Positions 1-8,424 of a DNA stretch of 38,475 nucleotides are shown here, one piece after another. The DNA lies in contig CAIVDC010000043.1 of the NCBI GenBank assembly GCA_903904605.1, positions 1 to 38,475 on the forward strand. The letters are read 5' to 3'. Below the pieces are notes generated by a model, which saw only the letters and a list, made by a program, of their open reading frames with translations, did no database searches and was not told where the DNA came from. Within the stretch, counting starts at the first letter, position 1, and each line of letters begins with the position of its first letter. Origin of the DNA: an uncultured Sterolibacterium sp. Lineage in GTDB: Bacteria; Pseudomonadota; Gammaproteobacteria; Burkholderiales; Rhodocyclaceae. Made by a program: the position numbers and the translations under genes.

Positions 1-1
1 C

Positions 2-361
2 GGCGCCTGCTACCCGCCCTGCCCGCCGATGCAGATCAACGACCCGGAATATTCCAAGCTGGCCATCTGGGTCGGCGGCAAGAATTCCAATGCGCGCGGC
101 AAGCCGACCTTCATGAAGATGGTCTCCTCGGGCCTGCCCAACAACGCGCCGCGCTGGCCCGAAGTGGCCGCTGCGGTGAAGAATATCCTGCATGTCTACA
201 AGGACGATGCCCGTCCGTGGGAGCGCATGGCCGACTGGATAGAGCGCATCGGCTGGCCGCGTTTCTTCGAAAAGACCGGATTGCCCTTCACCAAGTACCT
301 GATCGACGACTGGCGTGGCGCGAGGACCAATCTCAATGCTTCCACCCACATTCGTTTCTGA
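2..361 (+). CDS. dsrB: DsrB, sulfite reductase beta subunit (3' part)
   Basis: This is the last 119 residues of the beta subunit of reverse dissimilatory sulfite reductase, which in the cytoplasm of sulfur oxidisers oxidises sulfur delivered as DsrC-bound persulfide to sulfite. The reading frame is open from base 2; the start lies outside the window. A C-x3-C pair (CYPPC) near the edge fits the last two cysteines that hold the siroheme-coupled [4Fe-4S] cluster. The protein ends in STHIRF, a DsrB-like tail. It is followed 10 bases later by dsrE, the order found in Allochromatium-type oxidative dsr operons. DsrB is preferred over DsrA because of this tail and the dsrE neighbour. Confidence 0.93.
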   Translation, partial: GACYPPCPPMQINDPEYSKLAIWVGGKNSNARGKPTFMKMVSSGLPNNAPRWPEVAAAVKNILHVYKDDARPWERMADWIERIGWPRFFEKTGLPFTKYLIDDWRGARTNLNASTHIRF

Positions 362-371
362 AAGATAAAGA

Positions 372-731
372 ATGAAGTTCGGTATCTTAGTCAATGAAGG
401 CCCCTATCAGCACCAGGCTTCGGACTCCGCCTATCTGTTCTGCAAGGCGGCGCTGGAGCGCGGTCACGAGGTTCACCGCGTGTTCTTCTACCACGACGGG
501 GTGAACAACGCGACCCGCCTGACCGAGCCGCCGCTGGACGACCGCAATATCGTCAAGCGCTGGACCAAGCTGGCCGAAGAGCACAAGCTCGACCTCGTCG
601 TCTGCGTCGCCGCGGCGCTGCGCCGCGGCATACTGGACGAGAATCTGGCGCCGGGCTTTCGCATCTCCGGCCTGGGCCAACTGGTCGAGACCGGCATCGA
701 AGCCGACCGCGTCGTCACCTTCGGAGATTGA
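372..731 (+). CDS. dsrE: DsrE, sulfurtransferase subunit
   Basis: A 119-aa DsrE/F-family protein, the sulfur-carrying subunit of the cytoplasmic DsrE2F2H2 complex that hands persulfide sulfur to DsrC. Its only other cysteine is Cys24; Cys78 (context DLVVCVAAALRRG) matches the position of the known catalytic DsrE cysteine. The presence of dsrEFH distinguishes sulfur-oxidising dsr systems from sulfate-reducing ones. It starts 10 bases after dsrB with a weak purine-rich ribosome site and is followed 7 bases later by dsrF, so it is clearly in the operon. Confidence 0.95.
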   Translation: MKFGILVNEGPYQHQASDSAYLFCKAALERGHEVHRVFFYHDGVNNATRLTEPPLDDRNIVKRWTKLAEEHKLDLVVCVAAALRRGILDENLAPGFRISGLGQLVETGIEADRVVTFGD

Positions 732-738
732 AGAAACC

Positions 739-1107
739 ATGGAAGGCGTGATCAAGAAATTCATGTTCGTCAATCGCAAGGCGCCCTACGGCACGGTCTA
801 TGCCCTGGAGTCTCTGGAGGTGGTGTTGATCTCGGCCGCCTTCGACCAGGATGTCAGCCTGGCCTTTCTCGACGACGGCGTGTATCAATTGAAGAAGGGG
901 CAGCAGACCAAGGGCATCGAAACCAAGAACTTTTCGCCGACCTACCGCGCCCTCGACGGCTATGACATCGAGAAACTCTATGTCGAGCGGGAAGCGCTGG
1001 AGGCGCGGGGCCTGAGCGAGGAGGACCTGCTCGTCGATGTCACGGTCCTCTCCCGCAAGGAGATGGGCGCATTGATGGAAGAGCAGGACGTTGTGCTGAG
1101 TTTTTAA
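739..1107 (+). CDS. dsrF: DsrF, DsrEFH complex subunit
   Basis: A 122-aa DsrE/F-family subunit of the DsrEFH sulfur-transfer complex. It contains no cysteine at all, so it cannot carry sulfur itself. This agrees with a structural role for DsrF, with transfer done by DsrE Cys78 and perhaps DsrH Cys18. It lies between dsrE (7-base gap) and dsrH (12-base gap) in the standard order. Length and N-terminal strand pattern (KKFMFVNRKAPYGT) fit the DsrF/TusC family. Confidence 0.93.
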   Translation: MEGVIKKFMFVNRKAPYGTVYALESLEVVLISAAFDQDVSLAFLDDGVYQLKKGQQTKGIETKNFSPTYRALDGYDIEKLYVEREALEARGLSEEDLLVDVTVLSRKEMGALMEEQDVVLSF

Positions 1108-1119
1108 AGGGATCATTGC

Positions 1120-1416
1120 ATGTTGCACATCATCAACAAATCGCCGCTGGAAAAGAGTTCCCTGGAAACCTGCCTCGCCGTTGCCCAGGATGGCGGCATC
1201 GTCCTCTTGATCGAGGACGCCGTCTATGCGGCGACGCGCGGCAACACCGCCGCAGCCAGATTGACTGCGGCGCAGGACCGCCTCAAGATCTGCGTGCTCG
1301 GCCCGGACCTGGAAGCGCGCGGCCTGGCCGATCGCCTGATCGAAGGCGTGACCAGCATCGACTACGGCGGCTTCGTCGATCTTGCCGCAGAACACAAGAG
1401 CCAATCCTGGCTTTAA
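1120..1416 (+). CDS. dsrH: DsrH, DsrEFH complex subunit
   Basis: A 98-aa DsrH/TusB-family protein, the smallest subunit of the DsrEFH heterohexamer. It begins MLHIINKSP, the usual start of the family. Cys18 sits where the DsrH family has its conserved cysteine (Cys20 in Allochromatium). An AAGGGA element precedes the ATG at a slightly long spacing. An overlapping frame starting at 1116 is not coding because the conserved family sequence is in this frame. Confidence 0.93.
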   Translation: MLHIINKSPLEKSSLETCLAVAQDGGIVLLIEDAVYAATRGNTAAARLTAAQDRLKICVLGPDLEARGLADRLIEGVTSIDYGGFVDLAAEHKSQSWL

Positions 1417-1442
1417 TTTGAAATTTCATCAGGAGACAAGAA

Positions 1443-1778
1443 ATGGGAACAATCGAAGTAGGCGGCAAGAGCTATGAAACCGACGAAGAAGGTTATCTGA
1501 CCGACCTCGCGCAATGGAATGAGGACGTTGGCAAGTTCCTGGCCAAGCAGGAAAACGTCGAGATGACCGACCAGCACTGGGAGGTCATCAATTTCCTGCG
1601 CGAGTATTACACCGAGTTCCAGATCGCCCCGGCGGTACGCGTGCTGACCAAGGCCATCGGCAAGAAGCTGGGGGCGGACAAGGGCAACAGCCAGTACCTC
1701 TATGAGCTGTTCCCCTACGGCCCGGCCAAGCAAGCGTGCAAGATCGCCGGCCTGCCCAAACCCACAGGCTGCGTCTAG
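1443..1778 (+). CDS. dsrC: DsrC, sulfur carrier and sulfite reductase partner
   Basis: A 111-aa DsrC/TusE-family protein, the mobile sulfur carrier whose flexible C-terminal arm reaches the DsrAB active site and which, as a trisulfide or disulfide, is a substrate of DsrMKJOP. Both functional cysteines of true DsrC are present in the tail, Cys99 and Cys110 (C-x10-C, ending TGCV). TusE has only the last one, so this is a genuine DsrC. It has the strongest ribosome site of the region (AGGAGA before ATG), as expected for an abundant carrier. Confidence 0.97.
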   Translation: MGTIEVGGKSYETDEEGYLTDLAQWNEDVGKFLAKQENVEMTDQHWEVINFLREYYTEFQIAPAVRVLTKAIGKKLGADKGNSQYLYELFPYGPAKQACKIAGLPKPTGCV

Positions 1779-1811
1779 CCAAGTCGGCGCCAGCGAAGCC
1801 GATCACGCACC

Positions 1812-2543
1812 ATGAGCACCGCCACGTTGCTGTTCACCGCGCTGTTCTACCTTGCCACCGCCGTACTTTTGGCCGGTCTGGCTTGGAAGATCGCCGACTA
1901 CGGGCGCACTCCGGCGCCGCTCCTGATTCCGCTCACGCCGGCACCGACGACACAAGGCGGCGTGGTGCTGCGGATGATCCGCGAGGTCGCGCTATTCGAA
2001 AGCCTGTTCAAGTCCAACCTGTGGCTGTGGGCATTCGGTTGGATGTTCCATGTCGGCCTCGCCCTGGTGCTGATTCGCCACCTGCGCTATTTCACCGAAC
2101 CGGTGTGGGCCTGGGTCGCGGTTCTCCAGCCTTTCGGCGTCTATGCCGGTCTCGTTATGGCGGCCGGCCTGGCTGGCCTCTGGGCAAGGCGTATGGTGCT
2201 GGAACGCATCCGCTATATCTCGACCCCTTCGGATCACCTGATGCTGATCTTGCTCCTGGGCATCGCCGCTTCAGGTCTGATGATGAAATTCTTTTTTCAT
2301 ACCGACATCATCGGGGTGAAGGAATTCTTCCTCGGCCTCCTTTATTTCGACTGGCAGCCGCTGCCGTCCGACGGCCCGCTCTATGTCCATCTGACCCTGG
2401 TCGCGGCCCTGATGCTGGTCTTTCCATTCAGCAAGCTGCTGCATGCGCCAGGGGTCTTTTTCTCGCCGACCCGCAACCAGGTCGACAACCCGCGCGAGGC
2501 GAGGCATCTCTCGCCCTGGGCGGCCAAGATGGAGTCCAAATAA
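1812..2543 (+). CDS. dsrM: DsrM, membrane cytochrome b
   Basis: A 243-aa NarI-like integral membrane diheme cytochrome b of the DsrMKJOP complex, which exchanges electrons with quinone. About five or six hydrophobic segments can be seen. Four histidines have the spacing of the NarI heme ligands: His80/His90 (10 apart) and His193/His211 (18 apart). It follows dsrC by 33 bases with no strong ribosome site and is followed at once by dsrK (stop TAA, one base, ATG). DsrM and DsrK together resemble HdrE/HdrD, the quinone-linked half of the complex. Confidence 0.95.
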   Translation: MSTATLLFTALFYLATAVLLAGLAWKIADYGRTPAPLLIPLTPAPTTQGGVVLRMIREVALFESLFKSNLWLWAFGWMFHVGLALVLIRHLRYFTEPVWAWVAVLQPFGVYAGLVMAAGLAGLWARRMVLERIRYISTPSDHLMLILLLGIAASGLMMKFFFHTDIIGVKEFFLGLLYFDWQPLPSDGPLYVHLTLVAALMLVFPFSKLLHAPGVFFSPTRNQVDNPREARHLSPWAAKMESK

Positions 2544-2544
2544 T

Positions 2545-4074
2545 ATGGCCGGCCCGGATATTAAGGCGCCAGAGATGCGCGAATATTCGCAGATCCCGGC
2601 CTTGCAGCCTGGCGCGATGGCCGCGACCAAGTCCTTTGTCGCCAACGAGAAGGTGCAGGAGGAGCTCGGTTTTCCCGGCACGCTCGTCGATGACTGGCAC
2701 GACAAAGCCATCGGCAAGATGGGCGAACTGCTCGGAAAATACCGTTCGCTCAAGGTCTTCATGGACGCCTGCGTGCATTGCGGCGCCTGCTCCGACAAGT
2801 GCCACTATTTCCTCGGCACCGGCGACCCGAAAAACATGCCGGTGGCGCGCCAGGACCTGATGCGCAGCGTGTACAGACGCCACTTCACAGCGGCCGGCAA
2901 GGTCTTCCCCAAGCTGGTCGGCGCGCGTGAACTGACCCGCGAGGTACTCGACGAGTGGTACAGCTATTACTACCAGTGCTCGGAGTGCCGCCGCTGCTCG
3001 GTGTTCTGCCCCTACGGCATCGACACCGCCGAGGTCACCATGGCCGCCCGGGAAATTCTCGACTCGGTCGGCTACGGACAGAAATACACCAACGAGATCA
3101 TCGGCAAACTGCACAAGATCGGCAACAATCTCGGCCTGCCCGGTCCGGCGCTGGCAAACACCCTGGAGGGGCTGGAGGAAGACGTCCTGGAAGACAGCGG
3201 CGTCGCCGTGCGCTACCCGCTCGATGTCAAGGGTGCCGAAGTGCTGCTAATCACGCCCTCCGCCGACTTTTTCGCCGAGCCGCACATCGAAAGCCTGATC
3301 GGCTACGGCAAGGTTTTCCACGCCGCCGGCATTTCATGGACGCTCTCCTCGAAGGCATCGGAGGCCGGCAATTTCGGCATGTTCATCGGCAATTACGAGC
3401 AGCTGAAAAAGATCGCCATGCGGGTCCGCGAGGCGGCGCTGGAACTTGGCGTCAAGCGCATCGTTGTCGGCGAATGCGGCCACGCCTGGCGCGTCGCTTA
3501 CAGTTTCTGGAACACCCTGACCGGCATCGGCGAGGGAGCCAAGGATCCGTTCGCGGTCCAGTTGCAAAGCCAGCTAGACCACCGCTACCGGCAGCCGATG
3601 CATATCTGCGAACTGACTTGGGATCTGATCAGGCAAGGTGCGCTCTCCTTCGACAAGTCGGCCAACGATCACCGCATCGTCACCTTTCATGATTCCTGCA
3701 ACGTCGCCCGCGGCTCGCGCATGGGCGACCATGCCGGCGGACAATTCGAGATCCCGCGCAACATCATCCGCGCGGTGGCCAACCACTTCGTCGAAATGGC
3801 GCCCGGAACCACCCACGAGCAGACCTTCTGCTGCGGCGGCGGCGGCGGCATTCTGACCGACGACCTGCTCGACCTGCGCATCAAGGGCTCGCTGCCGCGC
3901 ATGGAGACGCTGAATCAGGTGGCCGAAGGCCAGGGCGTGAATTTCATGGCGACCATCTGCGCCATCTGCAAGGCCCATTTCACCAAGATCCTGCCCTACT
4001 ACGGCTTCAAGATGAGCATGGTCGGCGGCGTGCATCAACTCGTCAGCACAGCGATCAAGCTCGGCGACAAATAG
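2545..4074 (+). CDS. dsrK: DsrK, HdrD-like iron-sulfur subunit
   Basis: A 509-aa cytoplasmic iron-sulfur protein, the likely site where DsrMKJOP acts on DsrC disulfide/trisulfide. Two [4Fe-4S] ferredoxin motifs are at residues 76-86 (CVHCGACSDKC) and 145-155 (CSECRRCSVFC). The C-terminal part has CCG-domain cysteines of the heterodisulfide reductase HdrD type: Cys311, Cys385, Cys429-Cys430 (FCCGGGGG) and Cys472/Cys475. The frame is open further upstream to 2443, but that would overlap dsrM. The ATG one base after the dsrM stop gives the family length and is chosen. Confidence 0.95.
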   Translation: MAGPDIKAPEMREYSQIPALQPGAMAATKSFVANEKVQEELGFPGTLVDDWHDKAIGKMGELLGKYRSLKVFMDACVHCGACSDKCHYFLGTGDPKNMPVARQDLMRSVYRRHFTAAGKVFPKLVGARELTREVLDEWYSYYYQCSECRRCSVFCPYGIDTAEVTMAAREILDSVGYGQKYTNEIIGKLHKIGNNLGLPGPALANTLEGLEEDVLEDSGVAVRYPLDVKGAEVLLITPSADFFAEPHIESLIGYGKVFHAAGISWTLSSKASEAGNFGMFIGNYEQLKKIAMRVREAALELGVKRIVVGECGHAWRVAYSFWNTLTGIGEGAKDPFAVQLQSQLDHRYRQPMHICELTWDLIRQGALSFDKSANDHRIVTFHDSCNVARGSRMGDHAGGQFEIPRNIIRAVANHFVEMAPGTTHEQTFCCGGGGGILTDDLLDLRIKGSLPRMETLNQVAEGQGVNFMATICAICKAHFTKILPYYGFKMSMVGGVHQLVSTAIKLGDK

Positions 4075-4099
4075 AACAAATAGATAATCGGAGACCCTC

Positions 4100-6064
4100 A
4101 TGTCGGTGACCATGGAAACAAGCAAGCTGAACTTCCGCCGTTACAAGGAAGGCGACGTCAAGATCAAGCGCTGGCAGGAGCAGATCTTCTCGGCCGGCCA
4201 CTCCTACAAATGCCCGACCTATGTCCAGTCGACACCGCCCTGCCAGGGCAGTTGCCCATCCGGCGAGGATATCCGCGGTTATCTCGCCATCGCGCGCGGC
4301 ACCGAAAAGCCGCCGATGGGTGCCGACGGCAAGCCGGCCATGCCCTGGCAGGAATACGCCTGGCGCCGTCTGACGGAAGCCAATCCCTTTCCCTCGGTGA
4401 TGGGCCGCGTCTGTCCTGCACCCTGTGAGACCGGCTGCAACCGCAACGAGGTCGAAGACCATGTCGGCATCAACTCGGTCGAACACTTCCTCGGCGAATA
4501 TGCAATCACGCACAAGCTCAGATTCAACAAGCCGCAGAAGCAGACCGGCAAGAAGGTCGCCATCATCGGCGGCGGTCCGGCAAGCCTCTCCTGCGCCTAC
4601 CAGCTGGCGCTGAAGGGGCATGAGGTCACTGTCTTCGACGAGCGGGAATTCCTCGGCGGCATGATGCGCTACGGCATCCCGGGCTTCCGCACCCCGCGCG
4701 AAGTGCTCGATGCCGAGATACAGCGCATCCTCGACCTGGGCGTCAAGGCGCGCCTGAAATGCCGCATCGGCACCGACGTCACCCTGGCGCAACTGCGCCA
4801 GGATTTTGACGCCGTCTTCCTCGGCATGGGCGCCCAAGCCGGGCGCGCACTGCCTATCCCCGAGGCCGATGCGCCCAACGTGGTGACCGCCACCTCCTTC
4901 CTGCGCGCCTTCAACGACGGCCGCCTGCGCCATGTCGGCCGCCGCGTGGTGGTGGTCGGCGGCGGCGACACTTCGATCGACGTCGCCACCGTGGCACGCC
5001 GCCTCGGACACATCGAGAACGCCAAGCCCACCGACATGGAAGAAGCCATCGGCGGCCGCATGGCGCACGATGTCGCCGAAATATCGGCCAAGCAGGGCGC
5101 GGAAGTAACGCTGACCTCCATTTTTGCCGTCGACAAGATGCAGGCCAACAAGCACGAGATCGAGCAGGCGCTGGCCGAAGGCATCGCGATCCGCGGCGGC
5201 CTCTCGCCGGTCGCGTTGGTCAAGGGCCCCGACGGGCGCGCCACCGCGCTGCGCGTCGCCCAGTGCGAAGCCAAGTTCGTTTCCGGCCGGCTCGAGATCA
5301 AGATGATCGAAGGCACCGAGGAAGACATCCCGGCCGACCTGATCGTCTCCGCCATCGGCCAGGCAGTCGATTTCACCGGCCTGGAGGAGTTCGACAACGG
5401 CAAGGGTGCCGTCGCCACCGACAAGAACTACCAGATCGCCGGCAAGCCCGGCATATTCGCCGGCGGCGACCTGATCCGCCCGCACCTTCTGACCACGGCC
5501 ATCGGCCACGGCTCGATCGCCGCCGACGGCATCGACCGCTTCCTGGCCAACGAGGACCTGGAGCGCCGGCCCAAGATCGACGTCCATATCTTCGACCTGC
5601 ACCGCAAGATGCTGGAGAAGGGCCTGCAGATCGGCGAGACGCACGAGCCGATCCGCGGCACCGACGCCAGCAATGCCGCCGTGCATAATTACGAGGACCG
5701 CTCCGACCGCTACGTTATCCCGCACGACAAGCTGTTCCTCGGTCACTTCTCCTACACGCCGCGGCTGAAGCGCAAGATCATCACCCTCGACGAGAAGACC
5801 GCGCTGGGCAATTTCCAGGAGCGCATCGAGCCGCTGTCCGAAGCCGAGGCCATTGCCGAGGCGAAGCGCTGCATGAGTTGCGGCATGTGTTTCGAGTGCG
5901 ACAACTGCGTCGTCTATTGCCCGCAGATCGCCGTCAAGCGCGTGCCCAAGAAGGAAGCGACCACCGGGCGCTACGTGTATACCGACTATAGCCGCTGCAT
6001 CGGCTGCCATATCTGCGCCGACGTCTGCCCGAGCGGCTATATCCAGATGGGCCTGGGGGAGTAA
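4100..6064 (+). CDS. dsrL: DsrL, NAD(P)H:acceptor iron-sulfur flavoprotein
   Basis: A 654-aa cytoplasmic protein related to the small subunit of glutamate synthase (GltD). In sulfur oxidisers DsrL takes electrons from DsrAB and reduces NAD(P)+. Visible parts: N-terminal cysteines 38, 48, 52, 105, 109 and 113 for Fe-S; an FAD-binding motif VAIIGGGPASLSCA near 153; an NAD(P) motif VVVVGGGDTSID near 284; and a C-terminal two-cluster ferredoxin domain beginning at Cys591 (CMSCGMC) and Cys633 (CIGCHIC). Length is close to Allochromatium DsrL. A second ATG four codons in (4112) is an alternative start. It lies between dsrK and dsrJ in canonical order. Confidence 0.95.
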   Translation: MSVTMETSKLNFRRYKEGDVKIKRWQEQIFSAGHSYKCPTYVQSTPPCQGSCPSGEDIRGYLAIARGTEKPPMGADGKPAMPWQEYAWRRLTEANPFPSVMGRVCPAPCETGCNRNEVEDHVGINSVEHFLGEYAITHKLRFNKPQKQTGKKVAIIGGGPASLSCAYQLALKGHEVTVFDEREFLGGMMRYGIPGFRTPREVLDAEIQRILDLGVKARLKCRIGTDVTLAQLRQDFDAVFLGMGAQAGRALPIPEADAPNVVTATSFLRAFNDGRLRHVGRRVVVVGGGDTSIDVATVARRLGHIENAKPTDMEEAIGGRMAHDVAEISAKQGAEVTLTSIFAVDKMQANKHEIEQALAEGIAIRGGLSPVALVKGPDGRATALRVAQCEAKFVSGRLEIKMIEGTEEDIPADLIVSAIGQAVDFTGLEEFDNGKGAVATDKNYQIAGKPGIFAGGDLIRPHLLTTAIGHGSIAADGIDRFLANEDLERRPKIDVHIFDLHRKMLEKGLQIGETHEPIRGTDASNAAVHNYEDRSDRYVIPHDKLFLGHFSYTPRLKRKIITLDEKTALGNFQERIEPLSEAEAIAEAKRCMSCGMCFECDNCVVYCPQIAVKRVPKKEATTGRYVYTDYSRCIGCHICADVCPSGYIQMGLGE

Positions 6065-6069
6065 TTCTG

Positions 6070-6459
6070 ATGCTGCGCCACGCCGGCCTAGCATTTGCCG
6101 CCTTCGTCGCGTTCATCGTGTTCGCGCTGCCTGCCGTGGCTTTGGCGGGCGTGCCCAAACCGGTGATCGACATCGCGAACCCGGGGCAGTGCATCGCCTC
6201 GCCCGAGGTCATGCGCCGCACCCACATGGACATGCTCCTGCACCAGCGCGACAAGACCATGCACGAAGGCCAGCGCGGCGGCAAGGTCGACCTGAACGGC
6301 TGCATCGACTGCCATGCCAGCAAGAGCAACGGTTCGGTGCTGGGCAGCAACCAGAACTTCTGCCAGAGCTGCCACGCCTATGCCGCGGTCAAGATCGACT
6401 GTTTCGAATGCCACCAGCCCAAACCCGGCAAGGCCCGGATCGCGGGAATCAAGCCATGA
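6070..6459 (+). CDS. dsrJ: DsrJ, periplasmic triheme cytochrome c
   Basis: A 129-aa cytochrome c with an N-terminal hydrophobic segment ending ALAG near residue 27, a signal peptide or anchor. There are three CxxCH heme motifs: CIDCH (78-82), CQSCH (98-102) and CFECH (111-115). Cys41 is outside these motifs and corresponds to the cysteine proposed as an unusual His/Cys heme ligand in DsrJ. With DsrO and DsrP it forms the periplasmic side of DsrMKJOP. Its stop overlaps the dsrO start (ATGA), so the two are translationally coupled. Confidence 0.95.
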   Translation: MLRHAGLAFAAFVAFIVFALPAVALAGVPKPVIDIANPGQCIASPEVMRRTHMDMLLHQRDKTMHEGQRGGKVDLNGCIDCHASKSNGSVLGSNQNFCQSCHAYAAVKIDCFECHQPKPGKARIAGIKP

Positions 6460-7202
6460 GCGAAGAACAGAAAACCGGCCGCCGCGCCTTCATCGCCGCC
6501 TCTGTCGGCGCGGCAGGATTCGTCGCCTTGGCGCCGGGCGTCAAGCTGATGGACCTGGCGCAGGCACGAGCACCGGGCGAAAGTGTCTCGGGCAAGGTGC
6601 GCTGGGGCATGCTGATCGACACTACGAAATGCGCGACAGGCTGCAGCGACTGCGTGGCCGCCTGCGCCACGGAGAATGCCATCGAGCCGGGCTCGGGGCG
6701 TCCTGCCCAGTCCTCGCAGTGGATCCGCAAAATCGAACTCAAGGAGAAGACCGGAGGTCACCGCGAGCTGTCCCTGCCGATGATGTGCCAGCACTGTGCC
6801 AACCCGCCCTGCGTCGATGTCTGTCCCACAGGCGCCTCGTTCAAGCGCGCCGACGGCATCGTTCTGGTGGACCGCCATATCTGCATCGGCTGCCGCTACT
6901 GCATGATGGCCTGCCCCTATCAGGCGCGCTCCTTCGTGCATGAACCGCTCCACCACCAGAATCCGGAAGTGCCGCGCGGCCAGGGCTGCGTCGAAGCCTG
7001 CACGTTCTGCGTGCAGCGAATCGACCGGGGACAAGGTCCAGCCTGCGTCGAAGCCTGCGGCAAGTCCGGACACGAGGCGATGCTCTTCGGCGACCTGAAC
7101 GATCCGGGCGGCGAAATCGCGAAACGCATCAGTACGGTGGCCAGTTCGCAGGTGCGCGCCGACCTGCGCCTGGATCCCGGCGTGCGCTATCAGGGAATCT
7201 GA
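6456..7202 (+). CDS. dsrO: DsrO, Tat-exported ferredoxin-like subunit
   Basis: A 248-aa periplasmic electron-transfer protein of the HybA/NrfC type. The twin-arginine motif RRAFIA is at residues 9-14, followed by a hydrophobic stretch, so it is exported folded by Tat. Several [4Fe-4S] motifs follow: CATGCSDCVAAC (59-70), CQHCANPPCVDVCP, CIGCRYCMMACP and a CTFC with downstream cysteines. It should pass electrons between DsrJ and DsrP. The ATG at 6456 overlaps the dsrJ stop and puts the Tat motif near the N-terminus; a longer open frame upstream overlaps dsrJ and is not used. Confidence 0.95.
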   Translation: MSEEQKTGRRAFIAASVGAAGFVALAPGVKLMDLAQARAPGESVSGKVRWGMLIDTTKCATGCSDCVAACATENAIEPGSGRPAQSSQWIRKIELKEKTGGHRELSLPMMCQHCANPPCVDVCPTGASFKRADGIVLVDRHICIGCRYCMMACPYQARSFVHEPLHHQNPEVPRGQGCVEACTFCVQRIDRGQGPACVEACGKSGHEAMLFGDLNDPGGEIAKRISTVASSQVRADLRLDPGVRYQGI

Positions 7203-7206
7203 GACC

Positions 7207-8421
7207 ATGGCTGCCAACATCGTCTACCGGGAAATCGCCAACAAACGCACGTTCTGGCTGCTCCTCGCCTTGTGCGGTGTGTTCATCGCCGGCGGCTTCT
7301 GGGCCCATCTCACCATGGAGCATCACGGCCATGTCATCACCGGCATGGACAACCGCATCGTCTGGGGACTGCCGCATGTCTTCGCGGTGTTCCTGATCGT
7401 TGCCGCCTCAGGCGCACTGAATGTCGCCTCCACCGCCTCGGTATTCGGCAAGAGCATCTACAAGCCGCTCGCGCCTCTGTCCGGCCTGCTCTCCGTAGCC
7501 TTATTGGCCGGCGGCCTCGCCGTGCTGGTGCTCGATCTCGGCCGGTCCGACCGCATCATCGTTGCCGCCACGCGCTACAACTTCAAGTCGATCTTCGCCT
7601 GGAACATCTTCCTCTACACCGGCTTTTTCGCCATCGTCGGCGGCTATCTCTGGATGATGATGGAACGGCGCATGAATGCCTACGCCAAGCCGCTTGGGGC
7701 GACTGCCTTCATCTGGCGGCTGGTCCTGACCACAGGCACCGGCTCCATCTTTGGGTTCCTGATCGCCCGCGAGGCTTACCAGTCGGCGGTCATGGCACCA
7801 ATGTTCATCAGTTTCTCGCTCTCCTACGGCACCGCGCTCTATCTCCTGACGCTCGCCGCCGCCTGCGCCATTGACGACCGGCCCCTGGGAGACGCCGTCG
7901 TGCGCCGACTGAAGAACCTGCTGGCGACCTTTGTCGCCGCCTCGCTGTACTTCGTCGCGGTGTTCCATCTCACCAACCTCTATTTCACGCGCAACCATGG
8001 CGTCGAGAACTTCATTTTGGTGGACGGCGGCATATTCACCGCCCTGTTCTGGCTCGGTCAGGTAGCGATCGGCAGCGTGCTGCCGCTTTTCCTCCTGCTG
8101 GCGCCAGGCGTCAACCGCTGCCGCATCCTGCTCTCGTGCATAGCCATCGTGATCGGCGGCTTTTGTCAGATGTACGTCACCATCATCGGCGGGCAGGCTT
8201 GGCCGCTGGACCTCTTTCCCGGCTTTGCCGCGAGTTCCAGCTTCTTCGACGGCGAGATTCACGGCTACGTGCCCAGCCTGTGGGAGACCCTCCTTGCCTT
8301 GGGCGGCGTCGCCCTCGCCGCCGCCATCGTCATCGTCGCGCTGAAGCTGTTGCGCTTCCTGCCCGAACGCATGGATGATCAGACCTTGGATCCAAGCCAC
8401 TCCGACGCGCGCGCTCAGTAA
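7207..8421 (+). CDS. dsrP: DsrP, NrfD-family membrane subunit
   Basis: A 404-aa very hydrophobic protein with roughly ten membrane segments, of the NrfD/PsrC/HybB family of quinone-interacting anchors. It pairs with DsrO to exchange electrons between quinone and the periplasmic part of DsrMKJOP. It begins four bases after the dsrO stop. The family match rests on the overall layout and operon position; no cofactor motif is expected in this family. Confidence 0.93.
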   Translation: MAANIVYREIANKRTFWLLLALCGVFIAGGFWAHLTMEHHGHVITGMDNRIVWGLPHVFAVFLIVAASGALNVASTASVFGKSIYKPLAPLSGLLSVALLAGGLAVLVLDLGRSDRIIVAATRYNFKSIFAWNIFLYTGFFAIVGGYLWMMMERRMNAYAKPLGATAFIWRLVLTTGTGSIFGFLIAREAYQSAVMAPMFISFSLSYGTALYLLTLAAACAIDDRPLGDAVVRRLKNLLATFVAASLYFVAVFHLTNLYFTRNHGVENFILVDGGIFTALFWLGQVAIGSVLPLFLLLAPGVNRCRILLSCIAIVIGGFCQMYVTIIGGQAWPLDLFPGFAASSSFFDGEIHGYVPSLWETLLALGGVALAAAIVIVALKLLRFLPERMDDQTLDPSHSDARAQ

Positions 8422-8424
8422 GCC

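Noticed and set aside
4055..6094. A 679-codon open frame antisense to dsrL
   Set aside because: Lies fully opposite a well-conserved gene. Its composition (Ala, Gly, Asp, Val, His repeats) is what the opposite strand of GC-rich coding DNA gives, and no domain is seen.
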